Shown piece by piece: positions 24,863 through 33,875 of a DNA stretch of 46,313 bases; position 1 is the stretch's first letter, and every line of letters starts with the position of its first letter. The notes beneath the pieces are model-generated. The model saw nothing but the letters and a program-made list of their open reading frames with translations, ran no database searches and was not told the DNA's origin. The position numbers and the translations under genes are program-made. This stretch comes from CALHKP01 sp963558075 (GTDB lineage Bacteria > Bacillota > Clostridia > Peptostreptococcales > Anaerovoracaceae), in NCBI GenBank assembly GCA_963558075.1, contig CAUWFN010000015.1:1-46313 (forward strand), in the 5' to 3' direction.

Positions 24863-27800
24863 ATGAGTAATTCCAGAAAAAAGAACAAGATGCTGGCAAT
24901 TCTTCTGAGTATTGCGATGATATTTATTAACTTCGCAGTACCTTCAGCTGGATTTGCAGCAACATCACCATCAGTTTACAAGGTGCTGTTTGATGTAAAA
25001 GACGGTGATGGTCATCCTGTAGATAGTCCTTCAATTCACGTATGGACTGAATATTGGGACGGCGATACCGAAGACATTTTGCCAGATGAAAATGGCAGAT
25101 ACGAAATGGATAAGTATACAGATTATAATTATACCGTTTCAAAAGAAGGTTATGTAGCTGTCAGTGAAACACTATATACACCAGAAGGCCCTGATGCAGA
25201 GATGACATTAGAGATAACACTGCAAAAGGATTCGCCTGATCAGAAAAAAGCCGAGGCAGTAAAGAAGCAGTTTGACAAGGAGATTGGCGCCCTAAGACCT
25301 GATTTTGCAAAAGACAAGAACATCTGCGAGATGGTTCTTGCAAAGGTCAAAGGCTACGGAGGCCTTGACACAGAAGGTGTAACTGTAAGTCTTGCATCAA
25401 GTACCGATGATTCTTTAATTGCAAAAGACGGCAAAATCAACTACATAAAAAAAGATGAGCTGACAGGTGCGACAAATTCAAAAAACGTAAGATGTAGTTT
25501 TAACTTTGAGTGTGGCAAAGCAAAGGCAACAAGCTCAGAACGTACAGTAACTGTTGGCTGGGACAGAGACTTTTTTAACAGCAAAATCAAAGATGAATCA
25601 AAGCTTCTGACAGCTGACAAGATCAAAGGGGAGAACAAGTCACTTTCAGAGGTAACAAAAGACCTTACACTTCCAAGATGCATGGGAAAGAGTCTTCAGA
25701 AGGTGTGGTCAACTGTAAAATGGGAATCATCAGATCCAAACGTGATTTCCTTTGTTAAACCTGAGATAGATTCAGATATCTATCCTCTAACAGGAAAAGT
25801 TCATCCTTCAGACAAGGATAAGACAGTTACTTTAACTGCAACCTTTAATGCAAATGACACTGTTTTGAATTCTTATCTGGAAAAACCAGTAGACTTCGAA
25901 CAAGCGATAGTTAAATTTGATGTTACAGTCAAAGGAAACGGTGCAGAGAAGCCTACAGAAGCTGAGCTAAAGGCTCTTCTAGACAAATATTACAAAGCCG
26001 ATATGCTAAAAGACAGCATCACAGGCGATGTAATTGATACACAGAATGTAACAGGCGATATTAATCTTCCAAGATACACCAAAATCAAAGGTGATGATGG
26101 CAAGTTAGTATTCAAGAACAAAGAAATTAAGGTTACATCAGGAAACGAAAAGCTTGTAAAAATCAATGGATATAGAGCAAATGTAGATATCTTTGCAAAA
26201 GAAAATCCAAATGTTGACCTTATCGTTGAATTTACAAGAGACGGCGTAACAGTCGAAAAGAAAATCCCGCTTAAAGTAGGCGTTGTAACAGACGAGGAAC
26301 TTGATGCAGAAATAGCAAAGATGGAGCTTGCAAAGAAGCACTACTTTGATGGCATTAACGATGGAAGCTTTGAAAATCCAGAATCTGTAACAGGAGACCT
26401 TCATCCATTCAAAGAAATGAGAACTGATAAGGATGGAAAACTTGTATGGATTTACAATGCGAAGGATTATGTAGGCGATGGAATCGTACCTGACGACTTC
26501 TTCGAGGATTCATGGGAAATGGAAGGTGCTGGATACAATAAATTCAAGTCATCTGACAATTCTGTTGTAAGGCATGACAATCTTATCGTGACAAAACCAG
26601 AAAATACAACTAAGGTTGAGATTTCATCACTTCTGAGCAGTGCAAAATACGGAAAGTATGCGAAAGCTCATCCAGAAAACGAAAAGCTTCAGAAGCTTTA
26701 TAAGCAGGAAGTAAAAGTTACAGTAACAGTAAAAGGAACAAAACCTGATCCTCAGCCAGAAAAACCAGATGTTGTAAAAACAGTTAAGCTGAACGTCTTT
26801 GGTGCATTAGCAATGGACAAGGCTCCAGCAATTTACACTGGCGATGTAAGCTCAGATGAAGCTAAAAAAGCAGGTTTTGAAAAGAGTGAAAAGTACAAGA
26901 ATGAAGTAACAGTTATCGATGCACTTGTTGTACTTCACAGAGATATGTTCGGAGAAGATTTTGATAAGAATCCTGAGAACTACCTCAAAATGAGCAAGCA
27001 GGGCTGGATATCAAAGATTTTCGGCGTTGAAACTTTCAACAGCGGATATCTTGTAAACGGTAAAGTTCCAGAATATCCAGATAAACCGGGAACAGGTAGT
27101 GTAGCAAACGATACAGTTCTTGGTGCAAACGATACAGTTTCAGCATTTATCTATAGTGATACAACAGGATATTCAGATATATACCTTGAATTCACAGAAA
27201 AACAGATAACTGCAAAAACTGGAGAAAAATTCACTATCACACTTCAGGGTATGAAGCCAATGTCATTTGGTGCTCCTGATAAGATGTCTCCAAAAGCTGG
27301 ATTCACAGTAAGACTGACTTCAGCAGATAACAAAGATGTATATCTTGAAGCTGTAACAAATAAAGATGGAAATGTAGAGTTCAAAATTCCAGAACCTGGA
27401 GTATATACTGCATCAGTAGTTGCAGGTGCAGAATACTACATCCAGCCATATGCAAAAGTAACTGTAGAAAAATCAGAAAGCTACGATATAGACAAAAAGG
27501 CCGCAGCAGACGTAGATGCAAAGATTGATGCAATCGGAGAAGTAACTCTAGATAAAAAAGCAGATATCGAAGCAGCAAGAAAGGCATATGACGATCTGAC
27601 AGAGGCACAGAAGAAGCTTGTAACAAAGCTAGAAGCACTAGAAAAAGCAGAAACAGAATACAAGGCACTAGAAGATCAGCTAGCGGCAGACAAGAAACCT
27701 GGTACTGATGATAAGAAGCCAGTAACTCCAGATAAGAAACCGGGAGCACAGGCACCAGACTCATCTAAAGCACCTCAGACAGGTGATGATACACAGACAG

Positions 27801-27868
27801 CAGGACTTGTAGTTCTTCTAATCAGTGCAATATGTACAGCTTACATGGCTAGAAAAAAAGAAAACTAG
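24863..27868 (+). CDS. B12-regulated wall-anchored surface protein with transcobalamin-like (DUF4430) domain
   Basis: This 1001-residue protein has a signal peptide (residues 1 to about 32, ending SAGFA). Several Ig-like modules follow at about 125-630, resembling the atrophied bacterial Ig type (TVTVGWDRD, KFDVTVKG). A region at about 636-775 (TVKLNVFGALAMD, VTVIDALVVL, GYLVNG) resembles the DUF4430/transcobalamin C-terminal fold. A helical linker lies at about 880-945, then a Pro/Lys/Asp-rich stalk, a PQTGD sortase signal near 971, a membrane helix and an ARKKEN tail. The upstream cobalamin riboswitch strongly suggests a role in corrinoid capture at the cell wall. Ligand binding is inferred from domain likeness and regulation, not shown. 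Confidence 0.85.
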   Translation: MSNSRKKNKMLAILLSIAMIFINFAVPSAGFAATSPSVYKVLFDVKDGDGHPVDSPSIHVWTEYWDGDTEDILPDENGRYEMDKYTDYNYTVSKEGYVAVSETLYTPEGPDAEMTLEITLQKDSPDQKKAEAVKKQFDKEIGALRPDFAKDKNICEMVLAKVKGYGGLDTEGVTVSLASSTDDSLIAKDGKINYIKKDELTGATNSKNVRCSFNFECGKAKATSSERTVTVGWDRDFFNSKIKDESKLLTADKIKGENKSLSEVTKDLTLPRCMGKSLQKVWSTVKWESSDPNVISFVKPEIDSDIYPLTGKVHPSDKDKTVTLTATFNANDTVLNSYLEKPVDFEQAIVKFDVTVKGNGAEKPTEAELKALLDKYYKADMLKDSITGDVIDTQNVTGDINLPRYTKIKGDDGKLVFKNKEIKVTSGNEKLVKINGYRANVDIFAKENPNVDLIVEFTRDGVTVEKKIPLKVGVVTDEELDAEIAKMELAKKHYFDGINDGSFENPESVTGDLHPFKEMRTDKDGKLVWIYNAKDYVGDGIVPDDFFEDSWEMEGAGYNKFKSSDNSVVRHDNLIVTKPENTTKVEISSLLSSAKYGKYAKAHPENEKLQKLYKQEVKVTVTVKGTKPDPQPEKPDVVKTVKLNVFGALAMDKAPAIYTGDVSSDEAKKAGFEKSEKYKNEVTVIDALVVLHRDMFGEDFDKNPENYLKMSKQGWISKIFGVETFNSGYLVNGKVPEYPDKPGTGSVANDTVLGANDTVSAFIYSDTTGYSDIYLEFTEKQITAKTGEKFTITLQGMKPMSFGAPDKMSPKAGFTVRLTSADNKDVYLEAVTNKDGNVEFKIPEPGVYTASVVAGAEYYIQPYAKVTVEKSESYDIDKKAAADVDAKIDAIGEVTLDKKADIEAARKAYDDLTEAQKKLVTKLEALEKAETEYKALEDQLAADKKPGTDDKKPVTPDKKPGAQAPDSSKAPQTGDDTQTAGLVVLLISAICTAYMARKKEN

Positions 27869-27938
27869 GTTGTCCGATATTGTATATGCGAGGTTCTTTT
27901 GAGCCTCCCCTGTAATTGATCAAAAGGGATGGTAATAA

Positions 27939-28232
27939 ATGAAGATTAACAAAGCAATTAGAATGATAATGAGAATGCAGGGCATGACATTAAGCAATAT
28001 GGGAAGCTCACTGAAAAAGATTGATAAGAGGACAGGTGCTGAGAAACCACTTTCTGGAAATGATATAAGTGCAAGACTTTCTTATGATAACCTATCCTTT
28101 GATAAAGCAATGGAGATGCTAGATGTTCTTGGCTATGAGATAATTCTACAGGAAAAGGATAAAGGAGATTTAAGCAAGAAACAGATAGTTATCAATCAGA
28201 AGGACGATACGCTAATCAGAAACCCTGCATAA
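27939..28232 (+). CDS. Small HTH-like protein, possible regulator
   Basis: This 97-residue basic protein follows the surface protein gene by 70 bases and has an AAAGGGA site before the start. Its middle (MTLSNMGSSL to ISARLSYDNLSFDKAMEML) has the rhythm of a divergent Cro/C1-type helix-turn-helix, and LDVLGYEIIL closes it. It has its own terminator downstream. It may be cotranscribed with the B12-controlled gene. No specific family was recognised. Confidence 0.6.
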   Translation: MKINKAIRMIMRMQGMTLSNMGSSLKKIDKRTGAEKPLSGNDISARLSYDNLSFDKAMEMLDVLGYEIILQEKDKGDLSKKQIVINQKDDTLIRNPA

Positions 28233-28267
28233 AGATGAGAAGAAAGTCAAGTTGTTTTAACAGTCTC

Positions 28268-28300
28268 AATAGGTCCCGGAAATATCCGGGGCCTATTTTT
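28268..28300 (+). terminator. Intrinsic terminator after the small HTH-like gene
   Basis: A stem AATAGG-CCCGG pairs with CCGGG-CCTATT, with one mismatched base on each side, and is followed by a T-tract. It closes the plus-strand unit before the minus-strand tRNA. Confidence 0.85.
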
Positions 28301-28317
28301 GACAGAAATATAAATAA

Positions 28318-28350
28318 AAAACGCTTGGAATATTGAATTTCCAAGCGTTT
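28318..28350 (-). terminator. Terminator of tRNA-Glu (minus strand)
   Basis: A 10-base stem AAACGCTTGG/CCAAGCGTTT lies just past the tRNA-Glu 3' end on the minus strand, followed there by a T-rich tract. Confidence 0.8.
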
Positions 28351-28355
28351 GGTGT

Positions 28356-28430
28356 TGGTATCGCATAGGGGAGTCGAACCCCTGATTCAGCCGTGAGAGG
28401 GCTACGTCTTGACCACTTGACCAATGCGAC
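28356..28430 (-). tRNA. tRNA-Glu (anticodon CTC)
   Basis: On the minus strand the cloverleaf is complete: acceptor GTCGCAT/ATGCGAT, anticodon stem TAGCC/GGCTG with loop CTCTCAC giving anticodon CTC, and T arm AGGGG-TTCGACT-CCCCT. The discriminator is A and CCA is encoded. It reads GAG codons. The first acceptor pair is G-U. Confidence 0.95.
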
Positions 28431-28436
28431 ATATAA

Positions 28437-28464
28437 ATCATATAAAATTTGTGTATTTCAACAA
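28437..28464 (-). promoter_or_regulatory. tRNA-Glu promoter
   Basis: On the minus strand TTGTTG (28464-28459) and TATGAT (28442-28437) are separated by 16 bases, 6 bases before the tRNA 5' end. Confidence 0.5.
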
Positions 28465-28625
28465 TTTTCAGATGTGAAATATTGAAATATCACGCTATTT
28501 ATTATATACTTAAATGTAATTATTGTCTAGTACTAATTCAAAAATCAGCATGAAATTTTCCGGTATCATGTTGCCGGAATTGATAAATTTTACAGACTGA
28601 ATACATGTAAAGGAGCAATGTTCTT

Positions 28626-30101
28626 ATGAGAAATTTCAAAAGCACAAGAGGAAGCAATATAGAACTTACAGGCGCACAGGCTATTATCAAAGGCCTTGCA
28701 GAAGACAAGGGACTTTTTGTTCCAACTGAAATCCCAACTTTACCTGTAACTCTAGAGGAAATGAAGGGAAAAACATATCAGGAAATCGCAAAACTTATCA
28801 TTGGCGAATTTTTTGATGACTATACAGACGAAGAAATGCTCGGATGTATCGAGGGTGCATATGACTCCAAATTCGAAGCAGAAGAAGTAGTTCCTGTTGT
28901 AAAAGCAGGCGATGCATATTTCCTTGAACTTTACCACGGCAAAACAGCAGCATTCAAGGACATGGCACTTTCAATTCTTCCTTACCTTCTAACTACAGCG
29001 ATGAAAAAAGAAAAAGAAGAAAAGAAGATTTGCATTCTTACAGCAACTTCAGGTGATACAGGAAAGGCTGCTCTAGAAGGTTTTGCTGACGTAGAGGGAA
29101 CAGAAATCGTCGTATTCTTTCCAGAAGACGGCGTGAGCCAGGTTCAGAAGCAGCAGATGGTAACTCAGGAAGGTGAAAATACACATGTATTTGCAATCAG
29201 AGGAAACTTTGATGATGCCCAGACAGGCGTGAAGAAAATTTTCAACAACGATGAGTTTGCAAAGGAGCTTGCAGCAAAAGGTGTTAAGCTTTCATCGGCT
29301 AACTCAATCAACATCGGAAGACTAGTTCCTCAGGTTGCATATTATGTTTATAGCTACGTTAAGCTTCTCGAAGAAGGCGCAATCAAAATGGGAGATCCAG
29401 TGAACGTAGTAGTTCCTACTGGAAACTTTGGTAATATTCTTGCCGCATATTATGCAAAACAGATGGGCGTTCCATTTGCAAAATTCATATGCGCATCAAA
29501 CGAAAACAAAGTTCTGACTGACTTTATCAAAACCGGTGTTTATGATATCAGAAGAGATTTTTATCTGACAAATTCACCATCAATGGATATTCTGATTTCA
29601 AGCAACCTAGAAAGACTTCTTTACCACCTGAGCGGATGCAAGGGAGAAGTTGTCAAAGAACTTATGGAAAAACTCGAAAACGAAAAAGTATATGAAGTAT
29701 CAGATGATATAAAATCAGCTCTTTGTGAATTCTACGGTGGCTATGCTGACATGAAAGAGACAAACGCAACTATCGGCAAAATGTACAAAGAAGAAAACTA
29801 TCTGATGGATACACATACTGCCGTTGCATATAACGTATACGAGCAGTACAGAAAAGAAACAGGCGACGAAACTGTAACTGTTATTGCATCAACAGCTAGC
29901 GCATACAAGTTTGCAGAAAGCGTTGCAGAATCAATCGGACTTCCAAAGGAAGCAAACGGATTCGAATGCGTAAAAGCACTGAACAAAGCAACTGATATCA
30001 GAATTCCAAAAGGCCTCAGAGACCTTGACAAAAAAGAAGTAAGACATAGAGAAGTAATCGACAAAGACAAGATGCTCGAAGCAGTAGAAAAGTCACTGTA
30101 G
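28626..30101 (+). CDS. thrC: Threonine synthase
   Basis: This 491-residue PLP enzyme turns O-phosphohomoserine into threonine. The cofactor lysine is Lys111 in HGKTAAFKDMA. Other typical segments are TATSGDTGKAAL, VPTGNFGN and SNLERLLYHLSG. The longer form (about 490 residues) is usual for clostridia. An AAAGGAG site precedes the start. No other threonine-pathway gene is adjacent, and the next gene starts 23 bases later. Confidence 0.96.
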   Translation: MRNFKSTRGSNIELTGAQAIIKGLAEDKGLFVPTEIPTLPVTLEEMKGKTYQEIAKLIIGEFFDDYTDEEMLGCIEGAYDSKFEAEEVVPVVKAGDAYFLELYHGKTAAFKDMALSILPYLLTTAMKKEKEEKKICILTATSGDTGKAALEGFADVEGTEIVVFFPEDGVSQVQKQQMVTQEGENTHVFAIRGNFDDAQTGVKKIFNNDEFAKELAAKGVKLSSANSINIGRLVPQVAYYVYSYVKLLEEGAIKMGDPVNVVVPTGNFGNILAAYYAKQMGVPFAKFICASNENKVLTDFIKTGVYDIRRDFYLTNSPSMDILISSNLERLLYHLSGCKGEVVKELMEKLENEKVYEVSDDIKSALCEFYGGYADMKETNATIGKMYKEENYLMDTHTAVAYNVYEQYRKETGDETVTVIASTASAYKFAESVAESIGLPKEANGFECVKALNKATDIRIPKGLRDLDKKEVRHREVIDKDKMLEAVEKSL

Positions 30102-30124
30102 CATCAGTATTCGGGAGAAAAACT

Positions 30125-30667
30125 ATGATAGATGACATTTTAGCGTTTAACAAAACCTTTGTTAATGACAAAAAATACGAGCCATATGCTACAAGCAAAT
30201 ATCCAAAGAAAAAGCTTGCGATTGTAACATGCATGGATACAAGACTTACAGAGCTTCTTCCAGCTGCACTTGGAATCAAAAACGGCGATGCCAAGATTAT
30301 CAAAAATGCTGGTGGAACTATAGTTCATCCATTTGGAAGTGTTATGCGAAGCCTTTTGATAGCAGTTTATGAGCTTGGTGTAGAGGATATTATGGTTATA
30401 GGTCACACAGACTGCGGCGTTCAGCACATGGATGTAGATGAAATGATCAAAGCCATGACTGACAGAGGAGTTCCAGAGGAAACTATAGAGCAGATGAAAT
30501 ACTACGGTATTGATTTTGATAAATGGATTGGCGGATTTGACTGCGTTGATACAGCTGTCAAAGAAAGCGTAGAGCTTTTGGAAAATCACCCTCTTATTCC
30601 AGAAAATGTTTCTATTTATGGGTATGTAATCAACACAGAAACCGGGGAACTTATGGACGTAAAATAA
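30125..30667 (+). CDS. Beta-class carbonic anhydrase
   Basis: This 180-residue enzyme interconverts carbon dioxide and bicarbonate. The zinc ligands are Cys36 (CMDTR), His94 and Cys97 (GHTDCG), with the Asp38-Arg40 pair intact. It resembles the short beta-carbonic anhydrases of Firmicutes. Bicarbonate supply for the acetyl-CoA and pyruvate carboxylases in this window would be a sensible role. A terminator follows at once. Confidence 0.92.
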   Translation: MIDDILAFNKTFVNDKKYEPYATSKYPKKKLAIVTCMDTRLTELLPAALGIKNGDAKIIKNAGGTIVHPFGSVMRSLLIAVYELGVEDIMVIGHTDCGVQHMDVDEMIKAMTDRGVPEETIEQMKYYGIDFDKWIGGFDCVDTAVKESVELLENHPLIPENVSIYGYVINTETGELMDVK

Positions 30668-30687
30668 GTAGCAGTTTAATAAAGAAA

Positions 30688-30737
30688 TAAAAATGACGTT
30701 TTCAGTAACCATTATGATTACCGGAAACGTCATTTTT
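30688..30737. terminator. Bidirectional terminator between convergent genes
   Basis: A long stem AAATGACGTTT/AAACGTCATTT, flanked by A on the left and T on the right, lies between the carbonic anhydrase gene and the minus-strand glycosylase gene. A further inner pair GTAA/TTAC is possible. Confidence 0.85.
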
Positions 30738-30751
30738 GATAGCCATAAATC

Positions 30752-31276
30752 TTAGATATATTTTTTTATTACCTTCCACTCTTCGTAGAGTCTGTCAAGA
30801 TTCCATGCCGCATTTGCCGGAGATGTTGAAGGTAGATAGATTGTATCGATATCGGCTACATTAGAGACAGGCTCTGTACATGCACCCGAAGGCATTAGTT
30901 TTGATTTTTGAGACTCCTCGTAGAATTTCTGAGCAGCGCGTCCGTTCAGAAGCACAGATTTGATTTTCGCACAATCTGTAATTTTAGTCATATCGTTGAA
31001 TGTATAGTTTTTGATGGAGCTGTCTGCACTTCCTTTGATTTCGCATTCTTTTATTACATCCCAGATTGCAATGTGGTGTTCGAGAAGCATTTTTTTCTTT
31101 TCTTCTATTGTGGATGGAACGTCACATTCTAGGACTCGGGAGAGAACCTTCCAAAACCTGTTTTGGGGATGTCCGTAGTAGAAGTTTTGTTCTCTTGACT
31201 TGACTGAAGGAAATGTACCGAGGATTAGGACCTTTGACTCTTTGTCATATACTGGACTAAATGGATAACTTTCCAT
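30752..31276 (-). CDS. Family 6 DNA glycosylase (deoxyinosine-type)
   Basis: This 174-residue member of the uracil-DNA glycosylase superfamily shows the motif VLILGTFPSVKS near the N-terminus, the NRFWKVLS and IAIWDVI segments, and the C-terminal STSPANAAW motif. This combination is typical of family 6, the hypoxanthine (deoxyinosine) DNA glycosylases, rather than UdgB or Mug. It would remove deaminated adenine from DNA. It is a single gene divergent from the CaiB-family gene. Confidence 0.85.
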   Translation of the reverse strand: MESYPFSPVYDKESKVLILGTFPSVKSREQNFYYGHPQNRFWKVLSRVLECDVPSTIEEKKKMLLEHHIAIWDVIKECEIKGSADSSIKNYTFNDMTKITDCAKIKSVLLNGRAAQKFYEESQKSKLMPSGACTEPVSNVADIDTIYLPSTSPANAAWNLDRLYEEWKVIKKYI

Positions 31277-31372
31277 AAATATTTACCGGCATGCACCGCT
31301 GATTTCAACGCTTTGCACGCTTTTCCTTTCTTTTGACTGAATATTCTTCACTTATTATACACTAAACAGTCA

Positions 31373-31401
31373 TTGTAAAGAAGTCGTGAGTGATATATGA
31401 T
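31373..31401 (+). promoter_or_regulatory. Promoter of the CaiB-family gene
   Basis: A TTGTAA -35 box (31373-31378) and a TATGAT -10 box (31396-31401) are separated by 17 bases, about 80 bases upstream of the start codon. Confidence 0.6.
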
Positions 31402-31480
31402 AGATATATAATGTTTGGTTAAGATGCCTTCTCACGTTTTGCGTGCAGAGGCTTTGATTTTGGAAGGATAAGGTGATTTC

Positions 31481-32551
31481 ATGTTAGGGAATTTGAGAGT
31501 TTTGGACTTTACTACTTTGCTGCCGGGACCATATGCTACATCGCTGCTTCAGTCGATGGGCGCTGAGGTTACACGCGTTGTTGCGCCGGATAAGAAGGAT
31601 ATGGTTTTAGAGGACGGGCCGAGAGCTTCAACTGGAGATACAGCAAACAAACTGTGGCTTACACACGGAAAGCGCGAGCTTGAGGTTAATCTTAAGAGCA
31701 TGACAGGAGTAAACTACATCAAAGACCTGATTGCCGAAAATCATTTTAACTGTATTTTTGAGCAGTTTAGACCAGGGGTTATGGATAGACTTGGTCTTGG
31801 ATTCGAAGAGATAAAGAAAATTTCACCGGAAATCATATATGTGAGCATAACAGGCTACGGCCAGGATGGCGAATACAGGGACAAAGCAGGCCATGATATA
31901 AACTATCTTGCTCTTTCTGGAAACATGAGCTATTCCGGAAAAATAGATGAGGGGCCTGCGCTTTACGGCATGCAGATTGCAGATCTTGCAGCGGCACAGA
32001 ATGCTGTAATTGGTGCTCTTGCCGCTCACAGTAGAAGAATGCTAGACGGCAGAGGTGCTTATGTTGATGTGTCCATTATGGATAGCGTAATTCCGTTCAA
32101 TACTATGAGCGGTGTTGGCGCAATGCTGAGCGGAGAAAATCCTAAGAGAGAGGGCGGATGGCTAAACGGCGGAAGCCTTTACGATTTCTACAAAACTTCT
32201 GACGGCAAGTTCATGAGTGTCGGTGCGCTAGAGCCAAAATTCTGGAAGATTTTCTGCGAAACTATGGGTCACGAGGACTGGATTGAGGCTGGCTGTGTAT
32301 GCGAGGATTTCAGAGAAAAGAAGGAAATTCTAAGAGCTGATTTTGCAAAGCAGCCTAGAGCTTACTGGGAAGAACTTTTCAAGGACAAAGACGCTTGCGT
32401 GGAACCTGTTCTCAGCGCAAAGGAAGCGCTTTTGGAGCGGGAAAATGCAAGAAACAGAGGCACTATAATCAATATTGCAGACGAAATCGAAGCGGAGCAT
32501 ACGGAGGATGAAATCTGGATTTACGGAAATCCAATCAAATTTACAAGATAG
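31481..32551 (+). CDS. Family III CoA-transferase / alpha-methylacyl-CoA racemase family protein
   Basis: This 356-residue protein has the CaiB/BaiF fold signature (VLDFTTLLPGPYAT at the start, FRPGVMDRLGLGF). The GHDINYLALSG segment with His138 and Asp139 is shared with alpha-methylacyl-CoA racemases. It could therefore epimerise a branched acyl-CoA or move CoA between acids. Its partner is the zinc dehydrogenase that starts 13 bases after it, so the two may act in one carboxylic-acid pathway. The substrate is not predictable. Confidence 0.85.
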   Translation: MLGNLRVLDFTTLLPGPYATSLLQSMGAEVTRVVAPDKKDMVLEDGPRASTGDTANKLWLTHGKRELEVNLKSMTGVNYIKDLIAENHFNCIFEQFRPGVMDRLGLGFEEIKKISPEIIYVSITGYGQDGEYRDKAGHDINYLALSGNMSYSGKIDEGPALYGMQIADLAAAQNAVIGALAAHSRRMLDGRGAYVDVSIMDSVIPFNTMSGVGAMLSGENPKREGGWLNGGSLYDFYKTSDGKFMSVGALEPKFWKIFCETMGHEDWIEAGCVCEDFREKKEILRADFAKQPRAYWEELFKDKDACVEPVLSAKEALLERENARNRGTIINIADEIEAEHTEDEIWIYGNPIKFTR

Positions 32552-32564
32552 TTGAGGTAATTTA

Positions 32565-33605
32565 ATGTTAGCATACACATATAGAGGAAAGAATGATTTT
32601 GCACTAGAAGAAAAAGAAAAGCCTGTTTTACTAGAAAAGACAGATGCGATTGTCAAAGTAACTCTTGCAAGCATCTGTTCAAGCGATATTCATATAAAGC
32701 ATGGGGCTGTTGAGCGTGCTGTAGCCGGAATTACAGTTGGCCACGAGATGGTAGGTGTAGTTGAATCGGTAGGAAGCGATGTAACAAAAGTGAAACCGGG
32801 CGAGCGTGTAACTGTCAATGTTGAGACATTCTGTGGGGAATGCTTTTTCTGCCAAAACGGTTTTGTTAATAACTGTGAGGACGAGAACGGAGGCTGGGCC
32901 CTTGGATGCAGAATTGATGGAGGACAGGCTGAATATGTGAGGGTTCCTCATGCAGATCAGGGACTGAACAAAATAGCTGACTCTATTTCGGACGAGGAGG
33001 CTTTGTTCGTTGGAGATGTCCTTGCAACTGGATTTTGGGCAGCTAGAATTTCCGAGATTACAGAGGATGACAGTGTGCTCATCATAGGGGCTGGTCCTAC
33101 AGGAATCTGCACTCTTTTATGTGTAATGCTAAAAAATCCAAAGAAGATTATGATGGCCGAAACTGATCCTGTCAGAATCGAGTTTATCAGAAAGAACTAT
33201 CCGGATGTTGTTATAATAGACCCTGCTGAGACAGATCTCGTTTCATTTGTAGTGGAAAACACTGAGCATGGCGGGGCAGACAGGGTAATTGAGGTTGCAG
33301 GAACTCCTGCTACATTTGAACTTGCGTGGAAGGCTGCAAGACCAAATGGAATTGTGACAGTAGTTGCACTTTATGAGGAGCCGCAGGTGCTACCGCTTCC
33401 AAATATGTATGGAAAGAACCTGACATTTAAGACAGGCGGCGTAGATGGTTGTGACTGCGACGAAATCCTAAAACTCATAGAAGAAAAGAAAATAGACACA
33501 ACCCCTCTCATAACACACGAATTTGCTCTTTCGGATATAGATAAGGCGTACGACGTTTTCGAAAACCGAAAGGATAATGTAATCAAAGTAGCTGTAAGAA
33601 TATAG
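32565..33605 (+). CDS. Zinc-dependent alcohol dehydrogenase family protein
   Basis: This 346-residue medium-chain dehydrogenase has a catalytic zinc site with Cys38 and His60-Glu61, a four-cysteine structural zinc site (Cys90, Cys93, Cys96, Cys104), and a nucleotide fold with IIGAGPTGI. It resembles the sorbitol/threonine/isopropanol dehydrogenase branch. It appears cotranscribed with the CaiB-family gene. The substrate is unknown. Confidence 0.9.
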   Translation: MLAYTYRGKNDFALEEKEKPVLLEKTDAIVKVTLASICSSDIHIKHGAVERAVAGITVGHEMVGVVESVGSDVTKVKPGERVTVNVETFCGECFFCQNGFVNNCEDENGGWALGCRIDGGQAEYVRVPHADQGLNKIADSISDEEALFVGDVLATGFWAARISEITEDDSVLIIGAGPTGICTLLCVMLKNPKKIMMAETDPVRIEFIRKNYPDVVIIDPAETDLVSFVVENTEHGGADRVIEVAGTPATFELAWKAARPNGIVTVVALYEEPQVLPLPNMYGKNLTFKTGGVDGCDCDEILKLIEEKKIDTTPLITHEFALSDIDKAYDVFENRKDNVIKVAVRI

Positions 33606-33642
33606 ACTTAGGTATGGCTAAAGATAAGGACAAGCAAGAGAT

Positions 33643-33700
33643 TCGGGCTAGCGAGCTGTACCCCGAAGTGTGGACACGGACTTGCAAACAACACTTCGGG
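33643..33700 (+). other. Two mutually exclusive hairpins after the dehydrogenase gene
   Basis: CCCGAAGTGT (33662-33671) pairs perfectly with ACACTTCGGG (33691-33700). The first six bases of the left arm could instead pair with TTCGGG at 33643-33648. The arrangement looks like an attenuator, but no gene follows before the terminator. Confidence 0.55.
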
Positions 33701-33722
33701 TTCCGATTCTAGATTAAGATGT

Positions 33723-33761
33723 ATGCAGTTTTTCGATAACCAGAAAAACTGCATTCTTTTT
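33723..33761 (+). terminator. Intrinsic terminator of the CaiB-dehydrogenase unit
   Basis: A stem ATGCAGTTTTT pairs with AAAAACTGCAT around a loop of about ten bases, followed by a T-rich tract. Confidence 0.85.
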
Positions 33762-33817
33762 AACCCGTACCAGACTCTATGATGAATTCCGAGGTCTGGA
33801 TACGGAATCAATCGGAT

Positions 33818-33861
33818 GTTCCATGCTTTAAAATTTGTATAATTAGGGGAGAGCATGGAAC
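33818..33861. repeat. Inverted repeat just upstream of array 2
   Basis: Ten-base arms GTTCCATGCT and AGCATGGAAC enclose 24 AT-rich bases that include a TATAAT word at about 33836-33841. It ends 14 bases before the first palindrome unit. It could be a promoter with an operator, or an end marker of the array. Confidence 0.5.
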
Positions 33862-33875
33862 TAAACATTCGAATT

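Noticed and set aside
30140..30733. Minus-strand ORF of 197 codons across the carbonic anhydrase gene
   Set aside because: It lies opposite an intact carbonic anhydrase gene and its terminator, and shows no recognisable protein pattern.
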